Below are positions 7,628-17,005 of a stretch of 64,000 nucleotides of DNA, piece by piece. The stretch is from Acidobacteriota bacterium (GTDB lineage Bacteria > Acidobacteriota > Terriglobia > Bryobacterales > Bryobacteraceae): contig JAFDVZ010000003.1 in NCBI GenBank assembly GCA_018268715.1, positions 62,001 to 126,000 of the forward strand, written 5' to 3'. The position numbers were made by a program, and so were the translations under genes. Numbering within the stretch: position 1 is the stretch's first letter; each line of letters opens with the position of its first letter. Below the pieces are notes generated by a model. That model worked only from the letters and a program-made list of their open reading frames with translations, was not told the origin of the DNA and did not search any database.

Positions 7628-10608
7628 AGAAGCTGCTGATTCTTTTCATCGGCGCGTCGTTGGCGGTCTGGGGGCAGTCGATCCGCACCAACTCGGGCTT
7701 CTATCAGAACTTTGTGCCGCGCAACGATGACGGCTCCAGCGCGGCGACGCCGCTCGGCTTCAGCATCAACTTCTTCGGCAAAGTGCGCGACTCCGCCTTT
7801 GTGAACAACAACGGCAACATCACGTTCGACAACGCGCTGGCTACCTACACACCGTTCGGCCTGCAAAAGACGAGCCGTGAGATCATCGCGCCGTTCTTCG
7901 CCGATGTCGACACACGGGGGCCGGCCAGCACGGTGCTCACCTACGGGCAGGACACCGTAAACGGCCATAAGGCGTTCGCCGCGAACTACGTCGACGTCGG
8001 CTACTACCAGCAGCACGACGACAAGCGGAACCGCTTTCAGGTGGTCGTCATCGATCGTTCCGACACCGGAGCGGGCAACTTCAACATCGAGTTCAACTAC
8101 GAGCGAATCGTCTGGGAGACGGGCGACGCGAGCGGCGGCACAAACGGGTACGGTGGAACGCCCGCGACCGTGGGATGGTCGAACGGAACCACCGACGGCG
8201 GGTCGTCGTTTCAGCTCGAGGGCTCCATGGTGTCCGGCGTGTTTCTCGACAGCGGGTCGCGGGCGTTGATCCGCGCTCACCTCAACACATCCCAGGTGGG
8301 GCGACTGCTGTTTCAGGCCAGGGATGGATCGATCAGCCAGGGACTTCAGATCCTCAGCAACGGGAGCGCGCCGGCGGCGATTACCGGATCCGCCTACGAC
8401 TACACGTTCCAGGCTACGGGCGTGTCGGGCGCGATCACCTGGGAACTGATTCCGGACATCGCCATGCCGGATGGCGTCACTTTCGCCAACGGACATCTTA
8501 CGGGAGTTCCCACAACGCCCGGAACCTATACGTTCACCGTGTCGGCCACCGCCAACATCGACGGGGAGTCGGTGACGGTGTCCAAGCGCGGCAGCATCAC
8601 CGTGGGCGTTCCGACGTTGACCATCGCAACCGGTTGCCCGCTGCCCGACGGACTGGTAGGGAGCAGTTATTCGGCGCTGTTCACGGCGCAGGGCGCTACA
8701 CCCGCGTCCTGGAAGGTGGCGGACACGGCGCTGCTTCCGCCCGGGGTGACGATTTCTCCGCGGGGACTGTTAGCCGGCGTTCCCACGCTTGCCGGCAGCT
8801 ATCGATTCACTGTCTGGGCGATGGGCGCGAGCGGATCCGGGATCGTTCCGGTCCAGAAGACGTGCGGCGTCACGATCCAGGCCGCTTCGGTGCGCATGAC
8901 GAACGGATGCAGCCTGCCCGACGCGACGATCGGAGTTCCCTATTCGCAGACCCTGACGATGGAGGGCGGGGTGGGACCGTACACGTTTGAACTGTATGGG
9001 CAACTGCCGCTGGGGCTGGCTCTTACCAACGATGGGCGTGTCATCGGAAACCCATCGGTAGCCGCCTACAATCCGTTCCAGGTGAAAGTCACCGACACCC
9101 GTCGAACGACGACCGTACAGTCGTGCGCCATCACGGTAAACGATCCGGTGGTCGGGATCTCATCCGGTTGTCCGCTGCCCGCAGCCACTACGGGCATGGG
9201 TTACACCGCGCAATTCGCCGCTTCGGGAGGGACCTCGCCCTACACCTGGAGCGTAGCCGGAACGCTTCCCCAGGGTTTGACCTTCACCCCGGACGGCCGC
9301 TTGTCCGGCGCGCCGATGGCGGCCGGGGCCTTCCAGTTCCGCCTGATCGCCTCGGATTCCTCCGGACGGCAGGCCGGGAAACCGTGCAGCCTCCCTGTAA
9401 TCAGCGGGCCGATGTCGATTGGGAGTTGTCCAATGCCCGAAGCGACGGTCGGAACGCCATACGGGGCCGCGCTGAGTCCCTTGGGAGGAAGCGCTCCGTA
9501 TGTTTGGTCGCTCGCCGGGGCGCTGCCGGCCGGACTGCGACTGTCAACGACGACGGGCTGGGTGGACGGAACGCCGACCGTGGCGGGCGAGTTCGCCTTC
9601 AACCTGTCGTTGCGCGACGCGTCGATGCAGGCCATCACGCAGCCTTGCTCGCTGCGCGTCAGGCCGCTCGCGCTCGGCGTGTCGGGTAACTGCCCGGCGC
9701 CCGCCGCGACCGTGGGACAACTCTATGTGACACGGTTCACCGCCCAGGGAGGAGTGGCGCCGTACCAGTTCGACTTCCCGGGGCGCCTTCCCGACGGTTT
9801 GACGGCTTCCTCCGACGGCGTCATCTCGGGAACGCCCGGTTCCGTCGGTCCCGCCGCCTTTGGCGTCCGCGTCACCGACGCGAGTGGAGCAGTCGCGCAG
9901 TCGCTATGCTCCATGGACGTGGCCCTGCCGAAGGCGCCCGCGGTGCGGTTCACGCCCATGCTGCGGACCGTCGCCGCAGCCGATGGGAGTCTGAAAATCG
10001 GCGTCGAGTTGGACAAGTCTTATCCGCTGCCGGTGACCGGCCGGGTAACGTTGACGGTAACGCCCGACACGGCGAGTCTGGCCGCTGCCGCCAACGAGGC
10101 GGACCCGCAGGTGCGGTTCTCGAACGGCCAGTTGGCTATGGGATTTTCGATTCCGGCCGGCTCGACGAGGGCCGACCTGCCGCTAATTTCGACGGGAACC
10201 GTAGCGAGCACGATCTCGGCGGCCATGACCAGCCTTCGGGCCGCGGACGCGGACCTGCCCGCCGTCGTGGCGCCGATCGTGGTTCAGGTTCCGGCAGCCC
10301 CGCCCATCGTCACGTCGGCCTGTTTCACCAAGAGCACGGCCGTGATTCTGCTGACTGTGGTCGGGGCGACGACGACGCGCGAGCTGACAAGCGCGGCGGT
10401 TACCGCGGGCTCCGCGACGCGCTCGACGGACCTCAACGGAGTCTCCTCCGATTACTTCAGCGACGCACGAACGGTGCGAACCGGCGGGGCCTTCTCGCTC
10501 CAGTTCACCCTCGATTCCGCATTCCAGAGTTCGAGCGGGCCGTTCACGCTCGTGCTATCGAACACGGTGGGCAAGTCGGCGTCGATCACCGCGCAGCGCT
10601 GCCCGTAG
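7624..10608 (+). CDS. Secreted NIDO-domain protein with tandem disulfide-flanked putative-Ig (He_PIG) repeats
   Basis: 994 residues. Signal peptide at 1-18; a nidogen-like NIDO domain at about 25-215 (FSINFFGKVRDSAFVNNNGNITF, REIIAPFFADVDTRG, NFNIEFNYERIVWETGDASGG). Then come six putative-Ig repeats of the He_PIG type, with LP-x-G-(L/V) and G-x-P-x-x-x-G-x-(Y/F)-x-F motifs. The last five each open with a cysteine (near 338, 428, 515, 602 and 689; GCPLP or NCPAP) and close with another (TCGVTI, SCAITV, PCSLPV, PCSLRV, LCSMDV), which suggests one disulfide per repeat. The C-terminal ~200 residues form a different beta domain. An adhesion or matrix role is inferred. The 3' end overlaps the convergent hydrolase gene by 23 bp. 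Confidence 0.85.
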   Translation: MKKLLILFIGASLAVWGQSIRTNSGFYQNFVPRNDDGSSAATPLGFSINFFGKVRDSAFVNNNGNITFDNALATYTPFGLQKTSREIIAPFFADVDTRGPASTVLTYGQDTVNGHKAFAANYVDVGYYQQHDDKRNRFQVVVIDRSDTGAGNFNIEFNYERIVWETGDASGGTNGYGGTPATVGWSNGTTDGGSSFQLEGSMVSGVFLDSGSRALIRAHLNTSQVGRLLFQARDGSISQGLQILSNGSAPAAITGSAYDYTFQATGVSGAITWELIPDIAMPDGVTFANGHLTGVPTTPGTYTFTVSATANIDGESVTVSKRGSITVGVPTLTIATGCPLPDGLVGSSYSALFTAQGATPASWKVADTALLPPGVTISPRGLLAGVPTLAGSYRFTVWAMGASGSGIVPVQKTCGVTIQAASVRMTNGCSLPDATIGVPYSQTLTMEGGVGPYTFELYGQLPLGLALTNDGRVIGNPSVAAYNPFQVKVTDTRRTTTVQSCAITVNDPVVGISSGCPLPAATTGMGYTAQFAASGGTSPYTWSVAGTLPQGLTFTPDGRLSGAPMAAGAFQFRLIASDSSGRQAGKPCSLPVISGPMSIGSCPMPEATVGTPYGAALSPLGGSAPYVWSLAGALPAGLRLSTTTGWVDGTPTVAGEFAFNLSLRDASMQAITQPCSLRVRPLALGVSGNCPAPAATVGQLYVTRFTAQGGVAPYQFDFPGRLPDGLTASSDGVISGTPGSVGPAAFGVRVTDASGAVAQSLCSMDVALPKAPAVRFTPMLRTVAAADGSLKIGVELDKSYPLPVTGRVTLTVTPDTASLAAAANEADPQVRFSNGQLAMGFSIPAGSTRADLPLISTGTVASTISAAMTSLRAADADLPAVVAPIVVQVPAAPPIVTSACFTKSTAVILLTVVGATTTRELTSAAVTAGSATRSTDLNGVSSDYFSDARTVRTGGAFSLQFTLDSAFQSSSGPFTLVLSNTVGKSASITAQRCP

Positions 10609-11398
10609 GCGTCGAGCCAAGCAGAAACTCGAGGATGGCGCTCACCGAGGACTCCGTCTGATCGGTGGGGAAGATGTGCCCCGCCCTGGCGAGCATCACG
10701 AGTTTCGCGTTCGGTATACGGCGGGCGATGATGCGGGCGTTGCCGGCCGGGACCAGGCGGTCGTCTTCGCCGTGGATAACCAGCGTGGGCGATTGAATCC
10801 GTTTCAAGCGGCCCAGCGAACTCCACCCGGCGATGGCGCCGAGTTGTTTCAGCACGACGCTCGGCTTGGGGTAGTGAACCCGAAGCAGCCTGAGATCCTG
10901 TTCGATGCTCTCGCGCGACGTCTCCGGGTGGTACAGCCACGGGATGATGGTCTCCGCGCGTTCCTCGGGACGGTGCGTGAAGCGCGTCACAAGCAGTTCC
11001 AGCGCCTTTGGACTGGTCGGAACCGAACGTAGCGCTCCGCAGTTCGTACAGCCGAGCACCAGTTTCCGGACACGCTCCGGGAAAGTCAGGGTCAACTCCT
11101 GCGCGATCATCCCGCCCATCGACATGCCCAGGACATGGGCGGTCGGGACGCCCGCCGCGTCCATTACAGCCGCCGCGTCGCGCGCCATGGCGGCCATGGA
11201 GATCAAACCGCCGGGCGGATCGCTCGACCCGACGCCGCGATTGTCGAACACGATCGCGCGAAAGCGCCGGGCCATCATCGGCCGCATCTCGCGCCACATG
11301 TGCAGCGAGTAGCCGAGGCCCATGATCATCAACAGGGGATCGCCCTGCCCTTCTTCCTCCCAATAGATGCGGGCGCCCAGGCTCGTGGCGAACGGCAT
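10586..11398 (-). CDS. Alpha/beta-hydrolase-fold enzyme
   Basis: 270 residues from the ATG at 11398. A start 69 bp further upstream would run into the neighbouring kinase gene and adds an unlikely arginine-rich leader. The oxyanion region is MIMGLGYSLHMW, followed by FDNRGVGSSDPP. The nucleophile elbow is GMSMGG (Ser93), the acid is Asp212 in HGEDDRLVP and the base is His241 in RAGHIFP, so the triad is complete. Most similar in layout to small 3-oxoadipate enol-lactonase-like or esterase-like hydrolases; the substrate is unknown. It follows the hybrid kinase gene by 43 bp on the same strand and may be the last gene of that operon. Confidence 0.85.
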   Translation of the reverse strand: MPFATSLGARIYWEEEGQGDPLLMIMGLGYSLHMWREMRPMMARRFRAIVFDNRGVGSSDPPGGLISMAAMARDAAAVMDAAGVPTAHVLGMSMGGMIAQELTLTFPERVRKLVLGCTNCGALRSVPTSPKALELLVTRFTHRPEERAETIIPWLYHPETSRESIEQDLRLLRVHYPKPSVVLKQLGAIAGWSSLGRLKRIQSPTLVIHGEDDRLVPAGNARIIARRIPNAKLVMLARAGHIFPTDQTESSVSAILEFLLGSTPTGSAAR

Positions 11399-11441
11399 AG
11401 TCCAATGATGGCGCCAGACGGGGCCAGCGCGCCGAGCCGCC

Positions 11442-13562
11442 TCAGGCGTCGCCAGACGCCGGCCCACGCATGGCGGCGCGCACCGCCCGGATCAACGAGC
11501 CCTTGCCAAACGGCTTCAGAATGTAATCCGGCCCGGGCGTTTCCGCGGCCCCGGCCGCGTCAGGATTAGCGGACATATACAGGACCCGGATAGCTGGCCG
11601 CGCCGCCTTCAGCCGGCTGCTCAACTCGCGCCCGTCCATGTTCGGCATCCGCAAATCGGTCAACAGCAAGTCGATCGGTCCCTCGAATTCGGAGGCGACA
11701 CGGAGCGCCTCCTCTCCATCGGCGGCCTCAAGCACGCGGCATCCGTCGAGTTCAAGGGCGGCGACCACCAGGCTGCGGACATCCGGACGGTCGTCGACGA
11801 CAAGCACCATGCCACCCTGGAAGGCGGGGTCGTCCGTACGGTCGTCCTCGGGTTCGCTGATCTCGTTCCCGGGTTCCGGCGCCAGGCGCGGAAAGCAGAT
11901 CTGGAACTCGGCGCCGCCCACCTGCTCCAGCGCGGGGCTGGTGCGAATCACGATCGAGCCCTCGTTGCGTTTCACGATGCCCGCCACGGTGAACAGGCCC
12001 AACCCCGTGCCGCTCTCGTCCTTGGTGGTGAAGAACGGTTCGAAGATGCGCGGCAGCACGCCCTCCGGGATGCCCGTCCCGGTATCCCGCAGCGTCAGCA
12101 TTACCGATGGGCCGATCTCGCGGTAAAACAACGCGATCCGGCCCGGACCGGGAGGCTCCACGGGAGGCGCGTCGACGTTCGCCGTGGCGATGGTCAGCAC
12201 GCCGCCGTGCGGCATCGCGTCGCGGGCGTTGGCCGCCAGGTTCATCAGGATCTGGATCAACTCATTCATCCGGACGCGGATGGCGCCGAGGTCCGGCGCG
12301 AGTTGAGTGACCACCCGGATGTCTTCTCCGATCAAGCGCCGGAGCATGGGGACGGTTTCCTCAATCACGCTGTTGAGGTTCACCCTCCTGCCAATCGGCT
12401 GACTCCGGCGGCTGAATGCGAGCAACTGGCTGGTGAGTTCCGCGGCTTGGGAACCGGCGACGCGGATGCGCTCCAGGGATTCGCGCGGAGGCGCGGACTC
12501 CGGAGCACGCCGCAAGGCCAGGTCGCAATAGCCGTTGATCACGGTCAACAGGTTGTTGAAGTCGTGCGCGATGCCGCCGGCCAGCCGGCCCACGCTCTCC
12601 ATCTTGCGAGCCTCCGCCAACTCGGCCTCGAGCATGGCGCGCTCCGCCTCCTTCCGGCGGAGGTCGGTGACGTCGTGCACACGGTGAAAGATCACCTCTC
12701 CATCGGAGGCGGCAATCGGCATGGAGGTCAGTTCCACCAGCTTTTCCGACCCATCCGGATGCGCCAGCCGCCGCTCCACCGCCACGGCGCCCTCGGCAGG
12801 GCTCAGGCCCCCCAGCCAGGCGGGCGCCGCGACCGACATCGGCCCGCCGCAGGGCAGATCCACTCCGCTGATTGCCGCTAAAGCGGGGTTGGCCTTCAAG
12901 ATGGCGCCGGCCGCGTCAGTCAACACCAACCCATCGCTTGACCCGTTCCAAATCAGCTGCAAGTGCTCCTGGGAACGAATGAGCTGGCGCTCGACCTCAC
13001 GGCGGCGTTCAATTTCGGCGTCGCGCTGGGCTACCAGTTCGGTCAGGCGTTGGCTTGATTCCTCCAACTGCTGCAGCTTGCGCTCCAGCTTCCGCACCAG
13101 CCGCTCATTGTAGACGCGCAGATACTCGCTGGAGGCCAACTCGCCCTCGGCGGCCGCCGGGTCCGGCTTGCGGAAATCGTCGCTTTCCGCCATTACGCCG
13201 TTCAACGCGTCAATGAACACGTCGGGCTCGACGGGCTTGACGATGAAGCGCGCCGCGCCCAGCGACAATGCGAAATCCCGGTCCTGCGCGGAGGTGTAGG
13301 TGGCCGTGTACACGATGATGGGAAGCGTGCGCAGGCGCTCCCGGGACTTGATCTCCCGGCACAAACGGAACCCGTCCATGCCGGGCATCAGGATGTCCGT
13401 GATCACAAGATCGAACGGGCTTTCGGAGCCCGCATCCCGCTCCAGCGTCTCGATAGCCTGCAATCCGTTCGAGACGGAAGCCACCTCGTGTCCCTGGGAC
13501 CGCAGCAGGGACTCCAGGAAGTACAGGTTTTCCTGCCGATCGTCGACGCTGAGTACTTTCAT
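11442..13562 (-). CDS. Hybrid sensor histidine kinase (REC-PAS-HisKA-HATPase-REC)
   Basis: 706 residues, no membrane segment. An N-terminal receiver (1-130) has the acidic pocket DD and phosphoacceptor Asp56 (LVITDILMPGMDG). A coiled coil at about 150-200 leads to a PAS domain (200-310). The HisKA box is GGIAHDFNNLLTVINGY. The ATPase has NLAANARDAM (N box) and TGLGLFTVAG (G2 box). A C-terminal receiver at about 590-700 has LLTDLRMPNMDG and the conserved KPFG lysine. It is a cytosolic phosphorelay hub. Its start overlaps the stop of the single-domain receiver gene by four bases, placing it third in a coupled three-gene unit. Confidence 0.92.
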   Translation of the reverse strand: MKVLSVDDRQENLYFLESLLRSQGHEVASVSNGLQAIETLERDAGSESPFDLVITDILMPGMDGFRLCREIKSRERLRTLPIIVYTATYTSAQDRDFALSLGAARFIVKPVEPDVFIDALNGVMAESDDFRKPDPAAAEGELASSEYLRVYNERLVRKLERKLQQLEESSQRLTELVAQRDAEIERRREVERQLIRSQEHLQLIWNGSSDGLVLTDAAGAILKANPALAAISGVDLPCGGPMSVAAPAWLGGLSPAEGAVAVERRLAHPDGSEKLVELTSMPIAASDGEVIFHRVHDVTDLRRKEAERAMLEAELAEARKMESVGRLAGGIAHDFNNLLTVINGYCDLALRRAPESAPPRESLERIRVAGSQAAELTSQLLAFSRRSQPIGRRVNLNSVIEETVPMLRRLIGEDIRVVTQLAPDLGAIRVRMNELIQILMNLAANARDAMPHGGVLTIATANVDAPPVEPPGPGRIALFYREIGPSVMLTLRDTGTGIPEGVLPRIFEPFFTTKDESGTGLGLFTVAGIVKRNEGSIVIRTSPALEQVGGAEFQICFPRLAPEPGNEISEPEDDRTDDPAFQGGMVLVVDDRPDVRSLVVAALELDGCRVLEAADGEEALRVASEFEGPIDLLLTDLRMPNMDGRELSSRLKAARPAIRVLYMSANPDAAGAAETPGPDYILKPFGKGSLIRAVRAAMRGPASGDA

Positions 13563-13930
13563 TTCGCCTCGTGCAGAAGCTGCTGCACCGTGGCGGCGAA
13601 GAACTCAGGATCCACGGGCTTTTCGATGTATCCGGCGAAGCCGGCGCTCAATGCCCGGGAGCGGTCCCCAGGCATCGCGAAGGAGCTGACGCCGATGATG
13701 GGAATGGAAGCCAGGACGGGGTCGACCTTCAAATGCTCGGCCACCTCGTAGCCATCCATCTCGCCCATCTGGATATCCAGCAAGATGGCGTCCGGCTTGT
13801 CCGCGCGAGCCTTCTCCAAACCTTCACGGCCGTTAACCGCGGTCAAGACCTTAAACCCGGCGTGAGTCAGCAGCAACGTGAATAAATAGCGGTTATTCTC
13901 ATTGTCTTCCACCAACAATACGGTTCTCAT
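13559..13930 (-). CDS. Single-domain response regulator (CheY-like receiver)
   Basis: 123 residues from the ATG at 13930, which overlaps the upstream kinase stop by four bases. An ATG 36 bp upstream is less likely. It holds one receiver domain and no output domain: acidic pair ED (residues 8-9, LLVEDNENNRYLF), phosphoacceptor Asp52 in ILLDIQMGEMDG, conserved Ser/Thr in GVSSFA and Lys in IEKPVDP. It probably shuttles phosphate between the two flanking kinases (sensor to hybrid kinase), as DivK- or Spo0F-type receivers do. The 3' end overlaps the hybrid kinase start by four bases. Confidence 0.92.
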   Translation of the reverse strand: MRTVLLVEDNENNRYLFTLLLTHAGFKVLTAVNGREGLEKARADKPDAILLDIQMGEMDGYEVAEHLKVDPVLASIPIIGVSSFAMPGDRSRALSAGFAGYIEKPVDPEFFAATVQQLLHEAK

Positions 13931-16818
13931 ATTGATGAAACTCCGGCCGTCGCGGATGATGCGCAAGCGGCGGCTCCGCTGTCGATCGGCACTTCAAATT
14001 CAAACGTCGCACCTTGGCCAAACACGCTCTCCACACGGATGCCGCCGCCCATCAGGGACAGCAGCTTCCGGCACAAGTACAATCCCAGTCCGGCGCCCTC
14101 GTACACTCGCCGCGCGGAGCCGTCCACCTGACGGAACGCCTCGAACAACATGCCGACATGCTCGGGCTTAATGCCGATGCCTGTGTCGGAGACCGTCACC
14201 GCCAGGTTCGGGCCCGCCCGCCGCGCGGAGACTCGGATGTGGCCGGCCACGGTGAACTTCACCGCGTTGTTCACCAGATTCAACAGCACCTGCAAGGTCC
14301 GCTTACGGTCGTGATGCATGGCCACGCCTCCGGCCGGAATGTCCACCAGCAAACTCAGCTTCTTCGCGTTCACCTGCGGCGTCAGGCTTTGGACCACTTC
14401 GGCCACGACATCCTGGAAGTCAAAGTCCTCAAAGTGCAGGTCGGCGCGGCCGGCTTCGATGCGCGAGACATCCAACAGGTCGTTGATCAGCGAGAGCAAG
14501 TGGCGCGAGGACCTGGCAATGATGTCCATCTGCTTCTTCTGCTCCTCGTTCAAGGGACCGGTGAGCTCCTTGCGAAGCAGGCCGGCAAAGCCAATGATCG
14601 AGTTCAACGGCGTTCGCAGCTCATGGCTCATGCTGGCGAGAAACTGCGACTTCAGCCGGTCGAGTTCGCGCAGGCGTTCGTTGGCGGCGGAGAGTTCGAG
14701 CGTGCGCTCCTCCACGCGCCGCTCCAGTTCGCCATGGGCGCGCCGGAGCGCGTCCTCGGCCATTCGGCGCTTGGTGACGTCCTCGATAAATCCTTCGAGA
14801 AACCGCGTCGCGCCGGTGGAGTCGCGCTCCAGCCGGACGTAGATCGTGCCGACGAACGTTCCGCCGTTGACATGACGGAACTCAACCTCGTCATTCACGA
14901 ACCCGGTGGATTGCTCGGCGCGCGCCACCAGTTGCCGGCGGCGCGACGCATCGACGAAAACCTGCGCCGGAATGTCGAGGACGGATTCAACCATTTCCCT
15001 GGGCGAGCCGTAGCCGAACAGAGCGGCCAAGCGGGGATTGACCCGCAGGAAGCGCCCCTCCAACGTGGACCGGAAAATACCCACGGGCGCGCCTTCGAAA
15101 ATGTCCCGGAACTCCTTTTCTGAGGCTCTGCGCGCCGACTCCACCTCATAGCGATCCGTGATGTCGAGGCCCAGCGAGAATCTCAGGGGCCTCAACCCGC
15201 TGCCGGGCGGCGCAACCGAGTTGCGCCACTCACAATGAATCACCGATCCATCGCGGCGAACGTTGCGGGTCTGGCAGACGGTGGGCTGGCCCAGGTGGAG
15301 CGGATGCACGGCGGCCTCCACCGCGCTGCGATCCTCGGGGTGGACGAAGCCGAAGTCGGCGGGCCGCCTTCCCACGACTTCGTCGGCGGTCCACCCGAAC
15401 ATAGCTTCGGCGCCTCCCAGCCAACTCGCGATCCGGCGATCCTCGGTCCACTCCACCAGCGCCAGGGGCGAATTGTACAGCAGCGTCGCCAGCCGCAGGG
15501 AGGTTCGCGAAAGGGCCTCGTCGGCCACCTTCTTGGCGGTGATGTCGCGCGTGGTCACAGTGACGCCGACCTGTTCACCCGTATCATCGACAATCGGTCC
15601 CCAATTCACCAGCAACCAGGCGTCGCGGCCGCCCGGATAGAGGAATCGCAGTTCTTCGTCATGCGCGGCGCGCCCCTCGAAAGCGGCGGCGAAGCGTTCC
15701 TTCGAGCGCGTCGCGGAGTCGGCGTGAATCCACGGGAAGGCGCCATTCCCGGCGTGAGAATTCGGGTCCGCGCCGGTGGCCGCCTGGAATGCTTCATTGA
15801 CAAACAACCATCGCCGATCCATGTCGAGCGTGGCGAGTCCTTCGTGCAACTGACTGGCGACCAACCGCGATCGGTGCCCCGAACGCCGCAGCTCCATCTC
15901 GGCCCGTCGCGTGCGATTTCGTTCGCCTCGGATGCGCACCGCGAGCACAACCACGCCGGTGAGCAGAGCGGCGAACGATACGGCGGCGGCCGCCAGGCGT
16001 TGAGACCGCCGCCGTTCGACGAGAATGCGCGTCATCGATTCGAGATTGGTCGACAGATAACCCCATTCGGCGACAGCGGGCGTAAGGCGGTGTTCCAGCG
16101 CGGCGGCGGCGATCTCGTCATATAGCGCCTGGGCGGCGGGCTGCGCCGCCGGCGTCCCTACGATGGCGAGTTGCGAGGGCTTCTCCATCGTCGATATCCA
16201 GTGGAAGCCGCCGCACGTGACGCCGCCGGTCAACACACCGAGGGCCGTGTACTCGTTCATGTACGCCGCGTCGGATTCCCCGGCGCAGAGATCGTCGACC
16301 AGCTGCGTCACCGTGAAGAGCGGCCGTACGGAGGCGCCGGGCAGCAGTTCGTGGATTCGAGGCGTGTCGAGCTTCGGAGCCGCCAAACCGATCCGCGCCC
16401 GCTCAAGATCCTTCAGTTGCCGGAATGGGCCTTGTTTGCGGACCAGCAGGACATGTCCGATTTCGAGCAGCCGGCCCGTGAAGTAGAGGCGGCGCTGGCG
16501 CTCCGGCGTGACCGTCAGAATGGGCCAAATATCGATGTCGCCGTTGAGCAACGCGACTTCCGGATCCCCCTTGACCATCACCCAGCGAAGGTCGATCTTG
16601 CGTCTCGCTGCGGCGTCGCGGATCAATTCGCCGACCAGTCCGGTCGGCCCACCGTCGCCGCCTTTGGCGACCAGAGGGGGCAGATCGCCCCAACCAATTC
16701 GCCAGGACCGATGCTCGAACGCGCGTCGCTCCTCGGCCCAGCTCCAGGCGACCATCGAGATCAGAACAAGCGCCAGAACGGGCCCGGCGATTCGCAGAGA
16801 TCGGTGGATCGTCGCCAT
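13927..16818 (-). CDS. Sensor histidine kinase with periplasmic solute-binding domain and PAS repeats
   Basis: 963 residues from the ATG at 16818. TM1 (residues ~10-28) is followed by a type-2 periplasmic solute-binding domain of about 240 residues (GWGDLPPLVA, GLVGELIRDAAARRKIDLRWV, GDIDIWPILTVTPERQRRLYFT). A second TM segment (AAAAVSFAALLTGVVVLAV) leads into three PAS domains. HisKA contains FLASMSHELRTPLNSIIGFAG with the phosphorylated His. The ATPase has LVNNAVKFT, DTGIGI and GAGLGLYLC. It should sense a small solute in the periplasm and pass phosphate to the coupled receiver. It heads the three-gene unit and is divergent from the SpecificRecomb-family gene. Confidence 0.92.
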   Translation of the reverse strand: MATIHRSLRIAGPVLALVLISMVAWSWAEERRAFEHRSWRIGWGDLPPLVAKGGDGGPTGLVGELIRDAAARRKIDLRWVMVKGDPEVALLNGDIDIWPILTVTPERQRRLYFTGRLLEIGHVLLVRKQGPFRQLKDLERARIGLAAPKLDTPRIHELLPGASVRPLFTVTQLVDDLCAGESDAAYMNEYTALGVLTGGVTCGGFHWISTMEKPSQLAIVGTPAAQPAAQALYDEIAAAALEHRLTPAVAEWGYLSTNLESMTRILVERRRSQRLAAAAVSFAALLTGVVVLAVRIRGERNRTRRAEMELRRSGHRSRLVASQLHEGLATLDMDRRWLFVNEAFQAATGADPNSHAGNGAFPWIHADSATRSKERFAAAFEGRAAHDEELRFLYPGGRDAWLLVNWGPIVDDTGEQVGVTVTTRDITAKKVADEALSRTSLRLATLLYNSPLALVEWTEDRRIASWLGGAEAMFGWTADEVVGRRPADFGFVHPEDRSAVEAAVHPLHLGQPTVCQTRNVRRDGSVIHCEWRNSVAPPGSGLRPLRFSLGLDITDRYEVESARRASEKEFRDIFEGAPVGIFRSTLEGRFLRVNPRLAALFGYGSPREMVESVLDIPAQVFVDASRRRQLVARAEQSTGFVNDEVEFRHVNGGTFVGTIYVRLERDSTGATRFLEGFIEDVTKRRMAEDALRRAHGELERRVEERTLELSAANERLRELDRLKSQFLASMSHELRTPLNSIIGFAGLLRKELTGPLNEEQKKQMDIIARSSRHLLSLINDLLDVSRIEAGRADLHFEDFDFQDVVAEVVQSLTPQVNAKKLSLLVDIPAGGVAMHHDRKRTLQVLLNLVNNAVKFTVAGHIRVSARRAGPNLAVTVSDTGIGIKPEHVGMLFEAFRQVDGSARRVYEGAGLGLYLCRKLLSLMGGGIRVESVFGQGATFEFEVPIDSGAAACASSATAGVSSI

Positions 16819-17005
16819 GAATACGAGCTCCTCGTTTCCGTCCAGCGCCACAAAGCGGCGGATAGACGGTTATTAATTTGTCAAATGGACCCAATTGCCA
16901 ACGACATGAACTGAATTGTACAGTTTGACCGGTAGGATTTCAACGAGATCTAGAGAATCAGATCCGAATTCAAGCAAGCGAAGGCGGCCGCCGTCGTCCC
17001 CGGCG

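Noticed and set aside
16860-16925. Perfect TTGACA on the minus strand in the AT-rich gap before the sensor kinase
   Set aside because: No -10 hexamer at a proper distance could be matched, so I do not call a promoter.
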